64,000 bases of DNA from the NCBI GenBank assembly GCA_031769625.1, contig JAUIMM010001030.1:969501-1033500 (forward strand), written 5' to 3'. This document shows positions 30,327 to 40,305 of the stretch, in pieces. Position 1 is the stretch's first letter. Each line of letters begins with the position of its first letter. The notes under the pieces are model-generated. The model searched no databases, had not been told where the DNA came from, and was given only the letters and a program-made list of their open reading frames with translations. A program made the position numbers and the translations under genes. The DNA is from Taudactylus pleione (Eukaryota; Chordata; Amphibia; Anura; Myobatrachidae).

Positions 30327-32736
30327 TATTTAACCTCTCTGATAGAGTGTTGAGTACTGATGAAATATCAGTACTAAATAAAGGGCTATCGTTTGTACCT
30401 ACTAACTTCCATTCGAAATTTAATTGGAATTTGGATTTACATAAGTTTGGATGTAAGTTAAGAATTCATGAACATTTCTTTAGTCAGAAGAACCTGAGTG
30501 AGATTACCAATGTTGATCGGGTTGAATTATTCTGTAGAGAACAGATTAAATCTACATTTGATCCGGTAATACAAAATCCATCTCTGAAATGTTTATCAAG
30601 GTTATTGGATGACTCAGAGTGCAAATATAATACTGAATCAGGTAAAATTCGCAACAATTTGACTAAAGAAGAACGTATCGCCATTAAAAACCTTGGAGAG
30701 TATGAGGATATTATAATCCGCCCAGCGGATAAAGGCGGGGCATTGGTCATCCAAAATACATTAGACTATAGAGCTGAAATTATTAAGCAATTAAATGATG
30801 GACTAACTTACAAAAAACTATGTAGAAATCCTACCAACATGTTTAAAGAAGAATTGGACGACATTTTATTACAAGCTAAACAGCAAGGAGTCATTACAGA
30901 GTGGATATATAAAGCGTTGATTCAGGAACATTAAATTACGCCTGTACTGTATACTACTCCGAAAATACACAAAGACCCTGTCAAACCGTCAGGGAGACCA
31001 ATTGTGTCGGCCAGAGGATCTCTTTACCAAGCAGTGTCTCAATATTTGTATGCATTATTACAACCTTGCATAGTGACAGAGAAAACATATTTGAAGGATA
31101 CTTCTGCCTTATTATTACAACTTAAGGAGTTTACTATAGTTCCATCCAATATGCTTATGTGCACGCTTCATGTACAAAGTTTGTATACATCAATTCGCCA
31201 TGAAGAGGGGTTGCAGGCTGTAAAGAAGTTTTTAACAATGCACCCATTATACAAAGGTCCTGAATTGGCATTTGTCATACAATTATTGACATTGGTATTA
31301 CGTAGGAACTATTTCCTATTTGACGGTAACTATTATGTCCAGGCGGCAGGGTGTGCAATGGGCTCGTGTGTTTCTCCGACGTATGCCAACATTTTTATGT
31401 TTATACAAGAGGAAATGTTGTTTTTCAGCAAACCAGAATTTTGCCAACATGCCAAATTATTCTTGAGATATATAGATGATTTGATCATCTTTTGGACAGG
31501 TGACCAAAAGGATTTCTGTAATTTCATTGATAACATCAACAGACAAGCAGGCCCAATTCAGTTCACCTGCCATACCAGCTATCATGAAATAGAATATCTG
31601 GATGTGAAAATCATTAGGAGAGGGGATGGTCTGGAGATGACAGTATTCCAAAAAGCCACGGATAGGAATAATCTGTTACGCTATTCAAGCTTTCATTCAT
31701 CAGCATTAAAATCAGGCTTGCCATATTCACAGATGTTACGGGTGGCAAGGATTAATAGTGATAGGTCGAGATTGGAGGAACAATTGGACCAAATGATATT
31801 GAAATTTATCCAAAGAGGGTATCCCGAACAATTACTGTTGACACATAAGAACACAGGGCCTAATTCAGACCCGCTCGCGTCCATCATCATGGACGCTCGC
31901 ATAAGCTGTGGGTGGCAACCCACAGCTATGCGAGCGTCCAAGAGGCCACCTTGCAAAAAAAAAACGCCCTGATTCAGAGCGAGCGCTCTTGTCAGAGCGT
32001 CCGGCTCTGAATCAGGCCCACAGTTCTTAATATCCCTCGTGATAAATTGTTTGTGACCAAGAATTGTTAAAAAAGTAAGAAGGATCGGATCATTTGGACC
32101 ACAGACTGCTCTACTAGCAGTAACATTATTCAAAAAGCTACGAAAGCTCTCTGGCCCATAGTGAGCACGGATAAAGAATTGAACGGATTTAAGTTTGTTA
32201 CACCTATGGCAAGTTTCCGGCGTGGTAAGATCCTGAAGGATATGGTGGTAGGTACAGACATCACTAACTTTGGGAAAAATAAAAATATTAACACCATGGT
32301 ACGCAGGAATGAATGTTACCGCTGTGTAAATTGTGTCACGTGTAGTCATCTTGACATTGGGTCTTCGTTTAGACATCCACATAGTGGACAGTATATTTCC
32401 ATCAGACATGCTGTTACCTGTTCCACGGCTTTTGTGATTTATTTCATTAGGTGCCCATGTGGCTATTATTATGTTGGCAAGACTATCCGTCCTTTTAAAG
32501 AGAGAGCAGCACAACATCGATCAGCGATCCGGAGTACATTAATGAAAGGTCACAGTGATCAGCCAGTGGCCCATCATTTTGTACAGAGAGGTCACAGTTT
32601 GGCCAGTTTAAAATACATGATCATAGACCACTGGCCAGAAAATAAGCATGGTGGAGATCGCAACAAAGACCTTTTGAAATTAGAGGCTAAGTGGATTTTA
32701 CATCTGGATACGGTGTCGCCGAAGGGTTTGAATTAA
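30314..32736 (+). pseudogene. PLE-D reverse transcriptase / GIY-YIG endonuclease
   Basis: The frame begins at about AQLIFNLSDRVLSTDEISV and covers IIRPADKGGALVIQN. A TAA at 30932-30934 interrupts just before the VLYTTPKIHKDP region. It continues in the same frame with SARGSLYQAVSQYLYALL, AAGCAMGSCVSPTYANIFM and LRYIDDLIIFWTG (catalytic Asp pair). A 164-bp MITE at 31856-32019 cuts the linker. The C-terminal part (32161-32736) has CYRCVNCVTCSHLD, FRHPHSGQYISIRH, the nuclease signature FVIYFIRCPCGYYYVGKTIR and LDTVSPKGLN. The ORF2 frame overlaps the end of ORF1. Confidence 0.88.
31856..32019. mobile_element. 164-bp MITE inside PLE-D
   Basis: The termini GGGCCTAATTCAGA and TCTGAATCAGGCCC are inverted repeats, flanked by ACA on both sides (31853-31855, 32020-32022). 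It is the same terminal family as 14292-15063 and 45266-45864. Confidence 0.78.
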
Positions 32737-33105
32737 AAAATTTGTTGGAACAGCCTTGTATAATTGTTTTTCCGTGGATGGGTTATCTATTGTTCTAACA
32801 TAATTTTTATCCAGTTATAAATCGGATCTAATTGGGGGTATTAGGAGGTCATAGTGACCAATTTCCTATATGTTCTAGTTTAAGGTATTTAGGGGCGTGT
32901 TTGCATTTCTATTAATGTAATTTGGGGTTACGTATGTGTGGTGTTTACTATAATATATGGTTCGATACTGTGGTTCTCCCGGATGTATGTCTTCTTATAT
33001 GTGTTTTATATATGCTTTTTCATATGTGTTATGTGTTTGTAACATGGGTATGTTTATGTTTGTTTTTATAGAAAGCATGCGGCGCAGCAGGGTGACCGTG
33101 ATAGC

Positions 33106-33437
33106 ATCCGGATGTGTTGTGTATATCCCTAGCTGTTGCTGGGAAACGACCATTCATGGCTCCGGCTACCATGGGAATGCGATGACATCACTGCGGTGCA
33201 TCCCAGCGCGACCAGCTGCGACTGCTAGCTGTGCACGAGGCAGGTATGTACATTGATGTAGTATAAAGCTGGGTAAGGTTTACATGTTTATGCTGTAGGT
33301 GCTAGATGTATTGTTTATATATATATAGCTTGATAACGGTGAGACTGTCACCGAAACGTCGATATTGAGGATGTTATAGTACAAGCTACCTTTCTACTTT
33401 TGCAAAAACCTCTGAGTGCCGTCCCTATTTATTCTAT

Positions 33438-33438
<1 letters not shown>
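33106..33438 (+). repeat. PLE-D 3' pLTR
   Basis: It contains GATGACATCACTGCGG near 33180, the donor-like GCAGGTATGT near 33240, the hairpin TTGATAACGGTGA...TCACCGAAACGTCG at 33329-33362, and CTCTGAGTGCC before the (TA)n tract. The left boundary is approximate. Confidence 0.75.
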
Positions 33439-33471
<33 letters not shown>

Positions 33472-33472
33472 A
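33439..33472. repeat. (TA)n microsatellite
   Basis: The tract is shared between the 3' end of PLE-D (plus) and the 3' end of PLE-E (minus). Confidence 0.88.
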
Positions 33473-33976
33473 GATCCATAGAGTTGGCACTCCCTCCACT
33501 GAATGAAAAAACCTAGGTGCCAGCAAAAGAAATGAATAATAAACATCCATTGACAGCGGCACTCATCGGATTTCCAGAGGTTAATTAAGACACACACAGT
33601 GTATTTCAACATTTTGGGTTTATTCCAACCCTTTGTCAGGAATAACAAACAGTACATCAGTCCTACCTTAAATACCCCAAATTAATAATGAGACGCCGGG
33701 ATCACCGCCAGCTCCGTTGGTCAGCACCCGCAGGACTTCCGGTGTGCACCCGGAATAGTCGTCCCCGGCGCCACCTTCATTGCCATGGCTACCCCTTGGC
33801 TTCTCCTTACATCAATACCCCCGTGCATAGACTAATGTTACAATGACTGGGAACAATCAATATGTACATATGTAATGCCCGATTTTCAGAGTTCACAAAA
33901 AAACACACTATGTCTCCAAATAATGAACCGTAGATACAAACATAAACCATATAGAAAAATTGGTATAAATACATTA

Positions 33977-34691
33977 TACCCCTTTTACACCAAACAAATA
34001 ACCCGGGTTATTGCCAGGTCGATCCGGGTTGAGGCTCTGTGTGAACGGCTCCCAAAAAAATAGCCTGGGTTGATTTACCGAGCAATCTTACTCGGGTTGA
34101 GAGCAGGGTTGAAAACGGGTTGTTCCCGGGTCATGAGGCAGTGTAAACGGGTGCTATCCTGCTTATTTGACCCGGCTAGCTCCGAAAGATGCTGATTGGA
34201 GCTTCTGGGGCAAAAGCAGATGATATAATTTGTCAGTGCCCTGCAGAGAGAGACGCACATGAAGCCATCGCTTGCCTGCCTAACCTCCTGCACCACAGCA
34301 GCCTGACCAGCAGCCACAAAAGCAGGCAGGCACACAGCCTGCCATAGCCAGAACTGCAGCCTGCACCACAGCCTGACCAGCAGCCACAAACGCAGGCTGA
34401 TACACAGCCTGCCACAGCCAGAACAGCAACCTGTAGCAATGCTGTAAGCAGTTCCCACCCCTCTCTTTTGTTGCCTTTTGTGACCATCTTTGTCAGACCT
34501 TAAAACTGACCATTTTTAATTACTTCTATAGAGAAAAGCAGGGATTACCCGGGTTCAGTGTAAATGGGGCAAACCCGGGAATAACCCGGGTCGAGTTGCA
34601 GTGTAAACGGGGTCTGAAGCCGAGTTCGACCCGGGATTGACCAGTGTTCAAATTCCAGGGTCGGACCCGGGATTTTGGTGTAAAAGGGGTA
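33977..34691. mobile_element. Harbinger-type MITE nested in PLE-E
   Basis: The termini TACCCCTTTTACACCAAA and TTTTGGTGTAAAAGGGGTA are inverted repeats, flanked by TTA on both sides (33974-33976, 34692-34694). TTA is the usual PIF/Harbinger target. It contains many ACCCGGGTT-type palindromes and an internal CAGCCTGACCAGCAGCCACA direct repeat. The frames at 34075-34487 are repeat-derived and not supported. Confidence 0.82.
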
Positions 34692-34743
34692 TTACATTAT
34701 TCATACAAAAATCTACATCCTAAATCCAAGAGTCAGAAAAACT

Positions 34744-34842
34744 TCACAAGAACACATTAAATGTCAAATGATCATTTAAGCCTCTGGGCTTAACTGTATC
34801 CAACATAAAAATCCATTTGGACTCCATTTGGAAATTTTTTAC
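34744..34842 (-). pseudogene. PLE-E endonuclease C-terminus
   Basis: The fragment reads MESKWIFMLDTVKPRGLND on the minus strand and ends in TGA at 34744-34746. This is the conserved end of PLE GIY-YIG proteins (compare AKWIYNLQTISPLGLNE in PLE-B). Everything upstream is missing; a (TA)n tract follows. Confidence 0.8.
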
Positions 34843-34844
34843 CA

Positions 34845-34848
<4 letters not shown>

Positions 34849-34888
<40 letters not shown>

Positions 34889-34922
34889 TATAATTTGTTA
34901 TTTATTCTACTTACAATAATAC

Positions 34923-34963
<41 letters not shown>
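34849..34963. repeat. (TA)n and (ATT)n microsatellites
   Basis: A TA run at 34849-34880 and an ATT run at about 34921-34963 lie at the truncated 5' side of PLE-E. Confidence 0.88.
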
Positions 34964-34964
<1 letters not shown>

Positions 34965-35161
34965 TTTAAAGTTCTGTAGAGAAGTAAAACCATCAGGGTA
35001 GACATAGTAACAAATTTACAGGACAACCAGCATATATACACAAGGGCTGATTGGCTGATTCTGAGTGGCAGCAGCGGAGACCTGTTTAACCAGTGACGTG
35101 CGGTGAGGTAAATGGGCATGGAGGCACTGACTAGTATCAGAGCCAGATTTACAGATACATA

Positions 35162-36753
35162 CAGTACCAGTCAAAAGTTTGGACACACCTTCTCATTCAA
35201 CGGTTTTTGTTAATTTGAATTATTTTTAACATAGTAGATTAATACCGAAGACATCAAAACTATGAAAGAACACATATGGAATTATGTTGTAAACAAAAAA
35301 ATGTTAAACAAATCAAAATATGTTTTATATTTTAGATTCCTCAAAGTAGCCCCCTTTTGCTTGGATGACAGCTTTGCACACTCTTGGCAATCTCTCAATC
35401 AGCTTCATGAGGTAGTCTCCTGGAACGGTTTTGAATTAACAGGTGTGCCTTGTCAAGAGACAAACTGTGGAATGACTTGCCTTCTTAATGTGTTTGAGAC
35501 CATCAGTTGTGTTGTGCAGAGGTAGGGTTAGTACACAGTGGACACCACTATTTCACTACTGTTATAATCCATTTTATGGCACCAACCACTCAACTCAGTA
35601 AAGAGAAACGAGAGTCCATCATTACTTTAAGACATGAAGGTCAGTCGATATGGAAAATGTCAAGAACTTTGATGGTTTTTGCAACTGCACTTGAGGATAC
35701 ATTCAAACGGTATGATGAAACTGGCTCTCATGAGGACCGCCCCAGGAAAGGAACACCTAGAGTTACCTCTGCTGCAGAGGATAAGTTCATTAGCTTTACC
35801 AGCCTCAGAAACCGCTACTTAACAGCACCTCAGATTAGATACTACATAAAGTCTTCACAGAGCTCAAGTAGCAGACAAATCTCAACATCAACTGTTCAGA
35901 GGAGACTGCATGAATCAGGCCTTCATGGTCATATTTCTGCGAAGAAGCCAATACTGAGGATGAACAACAAGAAGAAGAGAATTGTTTGGGCCAAGAAACA
36001 CAAGGAATGGACATTAGACCTGATGAGTCCAAATTTGAGATTTTTGGTTCCAACCGCCGTGTCTTTGTGAGACGCAGAAAAGGTGAGTAGATGGTTTCTG
36101 TATGTGTATTTCCCATTGTGAAGCATGAAGGAGGTGTGATGGTGTGGGGGTGCTTTGCTGGTGACACTGTTGGTGATTAATTCAAAATTCAAGGCACACT
36201 TAACCAGCATGGCTACCACAGCATTCTGCAGCACCATGCCATTACATCTGGTTTGTGCTTACTGGGACCATCATTTGTTTTTCAACAAGACAATGACCCC
36301 AAACACACTTACAGGCTACCTGACCAAGAAGGAAAGTGATGGAGTGCTGCGTCAGATGACTGGCCTCCACAATCACCTGACCTAAACCCAATTGAGCTGG
36401 TTTGGGATGAGTTGGACCGTAGAGTGAAGGAAAAGCAGCCAACAAGTGCTTAGCACCTCTGGGAACTCCATCAAGACTGTTGGAAAACCATTCCAGGAGA
36501 CTACCTCATGAAGCTGATTGAGAGAATGCCAAGAGTGTGCAAAGCTGTCATCCAAGCAAAAGGGGGCTACTTTGAGGAATCTAAAATATAAAACATATTT
36601 TAATTTGTTTAACACTTTTTGTTTACAACTTAATTCCATATGTGTTCTTTCATAGTTTTGATGTCTTCAGTATTACTCTACTATGTTAAAAATAATTTAA
36701 ATAAACAAAAACCGTTGAATGAGAAGGTGTGTCCAAACTTTTGACTGGTACTG
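35162..36753 (+). mobile_element. Tc1/mariner transposon, 1592 bp
   Basis: The terminal inverted repeats begin CAGTACCAGTCAAAAGTTTG on both ends and extend about 45 bp. They are flanked by TA (35160-35161, 36754-36755), the Tc1 target. It encodes a broken transposase. Confidence 0.92.
35576..36591 (+). pseudogene. Tc1 transposase relic
   Basis: The ATG at 35576 starts MAPTTQLSKEKRESIITLRH, an N-terminal helix-turn-helix DNA-binding domain that would bind the terminal repeats. The frame continues through GSHEDRPRKGTPRVTS and the second DNA-binding part to KKHKEWTLD. There a short deletion removes the segment carrying the first catalytic Asp and shifts the frame (stop at 36070). Later frames show FGSN, the second Asp region (DNDPKHT) and SPDLNPIELVWDELDRR with the third acidic residue. 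The usual length is about 340 residues. The protein cannot be active. Confidence 0.88.
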
Positions 36754-37051
36754 TATATGAACCCAGAGTTCATGTGGGCATTATACAAAGGTGCAGCAGT
36801 ATATACTGTAGTGCTGGAAATTTTGTGTGTTTTGATCAGGGATGCGTGGAAAAGGTAGACAGGGGAGGCAGTGTCTCACCTGTCATACATCCAGAGTTTT
36901 GACTATAAAAATGATTAGAATAATACAAAGAAGATATTTATAATATTTTCTTAAAATTTTTCTTAGAATTTTTATAGTGAAAACTTTGGAGTATACCTAA
37001 GTATGACAGGAAAAGCTCTGCCTCACCTGACCGCACGTCACTGTGATTAAC

Positions 37052-38723
37052 TACTGTATGCTGATGCCAGTATCCAATCATCTAATTCAAGGGTTTGTTT
37101 GTGTGTAAGCAGAAACCTTGCTGGCTGCTGTAATCATCATCTTTGGTAACCGCAATAGCACCAACCCTAAGTGCAATGGATTGGTCAGAAACAGGCTTCC
37201 CTTCCCGATATGCATGACTCATAATTGCACAGAGCTATTGTTACACTCCCATGACACTGCTACAAGTCACAGTGGTTATGTGCGATAACTTTGCCACCAC
37301 CTAGTTCACACCATGAAACGCCCTATTTCACGGTAAGTGTCAGAATAGGACGAACATATGCAAAAATGTGTACATTGCACTGTATGCAAAAACTCTGTTT
37401 ATGTCCATGAAGAGAGATCCGTGTGATTCAGAATCAGCCCCATAATCTCAAGTATGTACATATAGTGTTGTCATAAATAAGTGAAATCATTTAGACCAAA
37501 ACATGCTGTATCACCGTTATGCTTGGTAAAAACGTATTCCAGTGAGATTATTGCTGTCAGTAACCTAATTAATAGATTGAGTGAAGGTAAACCAATAAAG
37601 AGCCTGCCTCCTGCTTAGCGTCACACAGCGGCACTGTGCAGGTGCAACATTGGCACCTACGCTGTAATGTTTGTGATCACCTTTTCAGTGATAAAGTGGT
37701 CATTGGGACAGACCAAACACTAACAGACTGTATAATATACATAAATACTAAATATTTGCACAGGAAATGCCGGAAAAGTGGCAAGATTTTTATTGCTAAT
37801 ATTTCACTGTTCTTTAAATAGACCTCAAAGTGAAATGCGTCAACATCATTAAAAAGGAAGTAATTAAAACTCATTTGCATATCTATGTTAAGTCATGCAA
37901 ATTGTCTTATAGATTTTCTGTTTTTTTCTTTTATTCCTTTTTTATTTAACACATGTTGTTTACTTTTTAAAACATTTACAACAATTTATTAATTTTTTAT
38001 TTTGGACATTTTTTTCTTAATTGCAGTTAACTTAGAATTAAATGTTTACATATTGTAGGGTGTGGTACATAGAACAGCTCAGAATTTACATGCTGTCATT
38101 TTCCTCTTCCACATTTCTAATCATTGATGTTACACGGCATACAACTGTACTCACTGTTATACACACTCTGGTCAGGATAGACCAGAGCTTTTGCAGAGTG
38201 TGGTGTGCCACTGCATTGCTCTTACACAGTGACAAGATGGCACCACATATGAGCAGTACTTAGGTCAGTGACCATCTTGGTACAGGGAATAAAGGTTCCC
38301 TGGAGGAGCAGCAGCATGGAATCTGCACAGTAGCGCATTCCACTTTCAACACAAAGAAGCGTATCTATAGATGTCTCCAAGTTGCATCTACCCCCTGTGT
38401 GTGCATGCAGCAGGTATCCCAAATATACTAATCTTACTTTGCACACCTCTATTTAATATCTCCAGGGATAAGGGACTGCAAGTCTAATGCTGCACATCTA
38501 CTAGCAGACCAAACAACAACTTCACGATTACGACATTGTAATCGTGCAGTCGTTTCACAGTGTGCTGTGCCTACACTGAATGAGCACCCTCTATCATCTG
38601 TGAACATGCCCAATCTGTCGTTATCGGCAGATTGACCAGCATGTTCACCCGATGATTGATGTCGGAAACGACCAGCGGGAGCACTCATCGCAGGTCGTTT
38701 CTGATATAAATGTGCACGATTAC
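37052..38723. other. No gene recognised
   Basis: Low-GC DNA without a supported gene. An element-like end GTGTGATTCAGAATCAGCCCCATAAT is near 37420-37445, and short inverted AATCGTGCA motifs lie around 38530-38720. These may belong to an older element into which the solo LTR inserted. Confidence 0.4.
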
Positions 38724-39968
38724 TGTCAGGGTTCAGCCTAGGTTCGGCCTCTCTCACCTCCTTGCCGGCTTCTCCTGACTTCCTTGCGGTCAGACGTCTG
38801 GTGCAGTGATGGATGTGGGGCTGAGTATTCTGCCTTAGGTGCTTTTTGCGAGCTTCCATGGTCGGCTGTGTGTGCTGGGGATCGGAGTTCCCATCATGGG
38901 CGCCGCCATGACAGTTGCTCTCATGTGACAGTACTCCTAACCTATGGTAGCATGATTTCAGTCAGCTGATGCTGCGCTCCAGTAATCTGCTAGCCCTGGG
39001 TATAAATCCACCTCCAGAACTCCAGGAAGTTGCTGTTCAACTTCTTCTTCTCTGTTCCAGTGATCCCAGTGTTGCTCTGTGCTAATCTTTCAGAGAGTTA
39101 CTTCAGCCTGTTCACAGTTCTCCAGTTTCAAGTATTAGCTTCCAAGCTATTCTTAGTCTGAGAGTAGTTCTCTCCCAGTATCCAGACTGTTTTGTTTTCT
39201 ATGTCTGTGTGTCTTTGTATATGTGCTGCTAGTATTGCAGCTTCCTTGTGTCATGAGGTGTCAGATTACCTGCTGGTATTAATTAGCCCACAGTTGGACC
39301 TCCCAGCACATATCTGTGTCAACCTGCCCTGTGTCTTGTCAGTGCAAATCTGCACTTGCATTTAGCACTCTTCTAGTGTATGCCTGATTTCTCTTTGTGT
39401 CTTATCTCTGCCAATCTTTTCCAGCATTCCCATATATTCCCTGAGTCCACTCTGCTCTTGTCTGTGCAATCTCCAGTATATGTCTGTGTTCTTTGCTCAG
39501 CATCTTGTCTCTGGTAATCAGCTCCAATCATTTCTAGCGTTCCCATATATTCCCTGAGTCCTCTCTGCTCTTGCCTTTGCAATCCCCAGTATATGTCTGT
39601 GTTTTTCTGCATACTTAACTGTTTCCAGTCCATGCCTGTGTTATAGCATTCAGTTCCATTTCCAGAGTTCATTCATTCCATTCACCTCCAGTCATATTGC
39701 ATTCTTTATAGTTTCCGGTCTTCTGCCATTCCCAGGTACCTGTCCAGAGGGCCGCGACCTGCTCACCTGGTGCAGCTGAAAACCAAATCCCAATTGGAGG
39801 GGTCACTGGAGAAAACCACCAAGTGAGTTAGACTCCGCGCCTCTGGGCAGGTCTAGCCAAACCTGGGTTTGGCCGCAACTAGGAGACCTAGTATAGTCAC
39901 TCCCCTAGTCACCCGAACCCCTCGGCTCACCGTCCTCCACAGAGGAATTCTTGCACTGGATCCTGACA
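38724..39968 (+). mobile_element. Solo LTR
   Basis: The 1245-bp unit begins TGTCAGG and ends CCTGACA. It is flanked by a perfect 5-bp duplication ATTAC (38719-38723, 39969-39973). A TATAAA box is at 39001-39006, followed by a pyrimidine-rich start region. An imperfect direct repeat lies within 39400-39600 (CCCATATATTCCCTGAGTCC twice). No internal retroviral genes are present, so it is the product of LTR-LTR recombination. Orientation is inferred from the TATA box. Confidence 0.8.
39001..39006 (+). promoter_or_regulatory. TATA box of the solo LTR
   Basis: GGGTATAAATCC stands about 280 bp into the LTR, in GC-balanced sequence. Confidence 0.5.
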
Positions 39969-40124
39969 ATTACTAAGCGATTGCACGATTACACTGTCGT
40001 AATCATGCAATCGCTCAGTAATATTGCCATGTGGATGTGCGCCTTTAGATACAACCAAATATAAAAAGAGATGCATTTTGGAATGCCTGCACAGTACACC
40101 CACAAATGGGATTATGTCCAACTC

Positions 40125-40305
40125 TAAGGGGAAATTTATCAAATCTTGGAGAGTAATAACGTGGAGAAGTTGCTCATAGCAACCAATCGGCTTCCAACTG
40201 TAATTTTTCTAGCACAGCCTTTAAAATGACAGTTAGAAGCTGATTGGTTGGCGTTGGTACTTTACCTCTCCAAATTTTTCTCTCTAAGGATGGGATATGC
40301 TAAAC
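40125..40305. mobile_element. CCAAT-containing MITE
   Basis: AGCAACCAATCGGCTTCCAACTG and CAGTTAGAAGCTGATTGGTTG form an imperfect palindrome, bounded by TTGGAGAGTAA and TTACCTCTCCAA. A similar half is at 63940-64000. Confidence 0.55.

Larger units (their letters stand above)
27817..33438 (+). mobile_element. PLE-D: Penelope-like element with three nested insertions
   Basis: On the plus strand this is a pLTR (27817-28710), ORF1, RT-endonuclease ORF, 3' UTR (32737-33105) and pLTR (about 33106-33438). The insertions are a repeat block at 27920-28550, a hAT-like element at 29335-29903 and a MITE at 31856-32019. Each sits between a short duplication. The 3' end runs into (TA)n. Confidence 0.87.
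33473..34842 (-). mobile_element. PLE-E: 5'-truncated Penelope-like element
   Basis: On the minus strand the last codons of the endonuclease (34842-34744) are followed by a 3' UTR interrupted by a MITE (33977-34691) and a pLTR ending at (TA)n. The hairpin CCTGACAAAGGGTT...AACCCAAAATGTTG is at 33606-33640. A second (TA)n tract lies at the truncated end. Confidence 0.75.
35091..37043. mobile_element. Short hAT element interrupted by a Tc1 transposon
   Basis: The left end CAGTGACGTGCGGTGAGG and the right end CCTGACCGCACGTCACTG (37026-37043) are inverted repeats. The 8-bp flanks TGTTTAAC (35083-35090) and TGATTAAC (37044-37051) match at seven of eight positions, as expected for hAT. Without the nested Tc1 the element is about 360 bp and non-coding. 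Confidence 0.8.

Noticed and set aside
31693..32517. 274-codon minus-strand frame
   Set aside because: It is antisense to PLE-D pol and runs through the nested MITE.
34075..34487. 127- and 84-codon Cys/Leu-rich minus-strand frames
   Set aside because: They lie entirely inside the Harbinger-type MITE and come from a CAGCCTGACCAGCAGCCACA repeat.
37315..37335. Plus-strand donor-like CACGGTAAGTG as a host exon edge
   Set aside because: No convincing acceptor or open frame precedes it.
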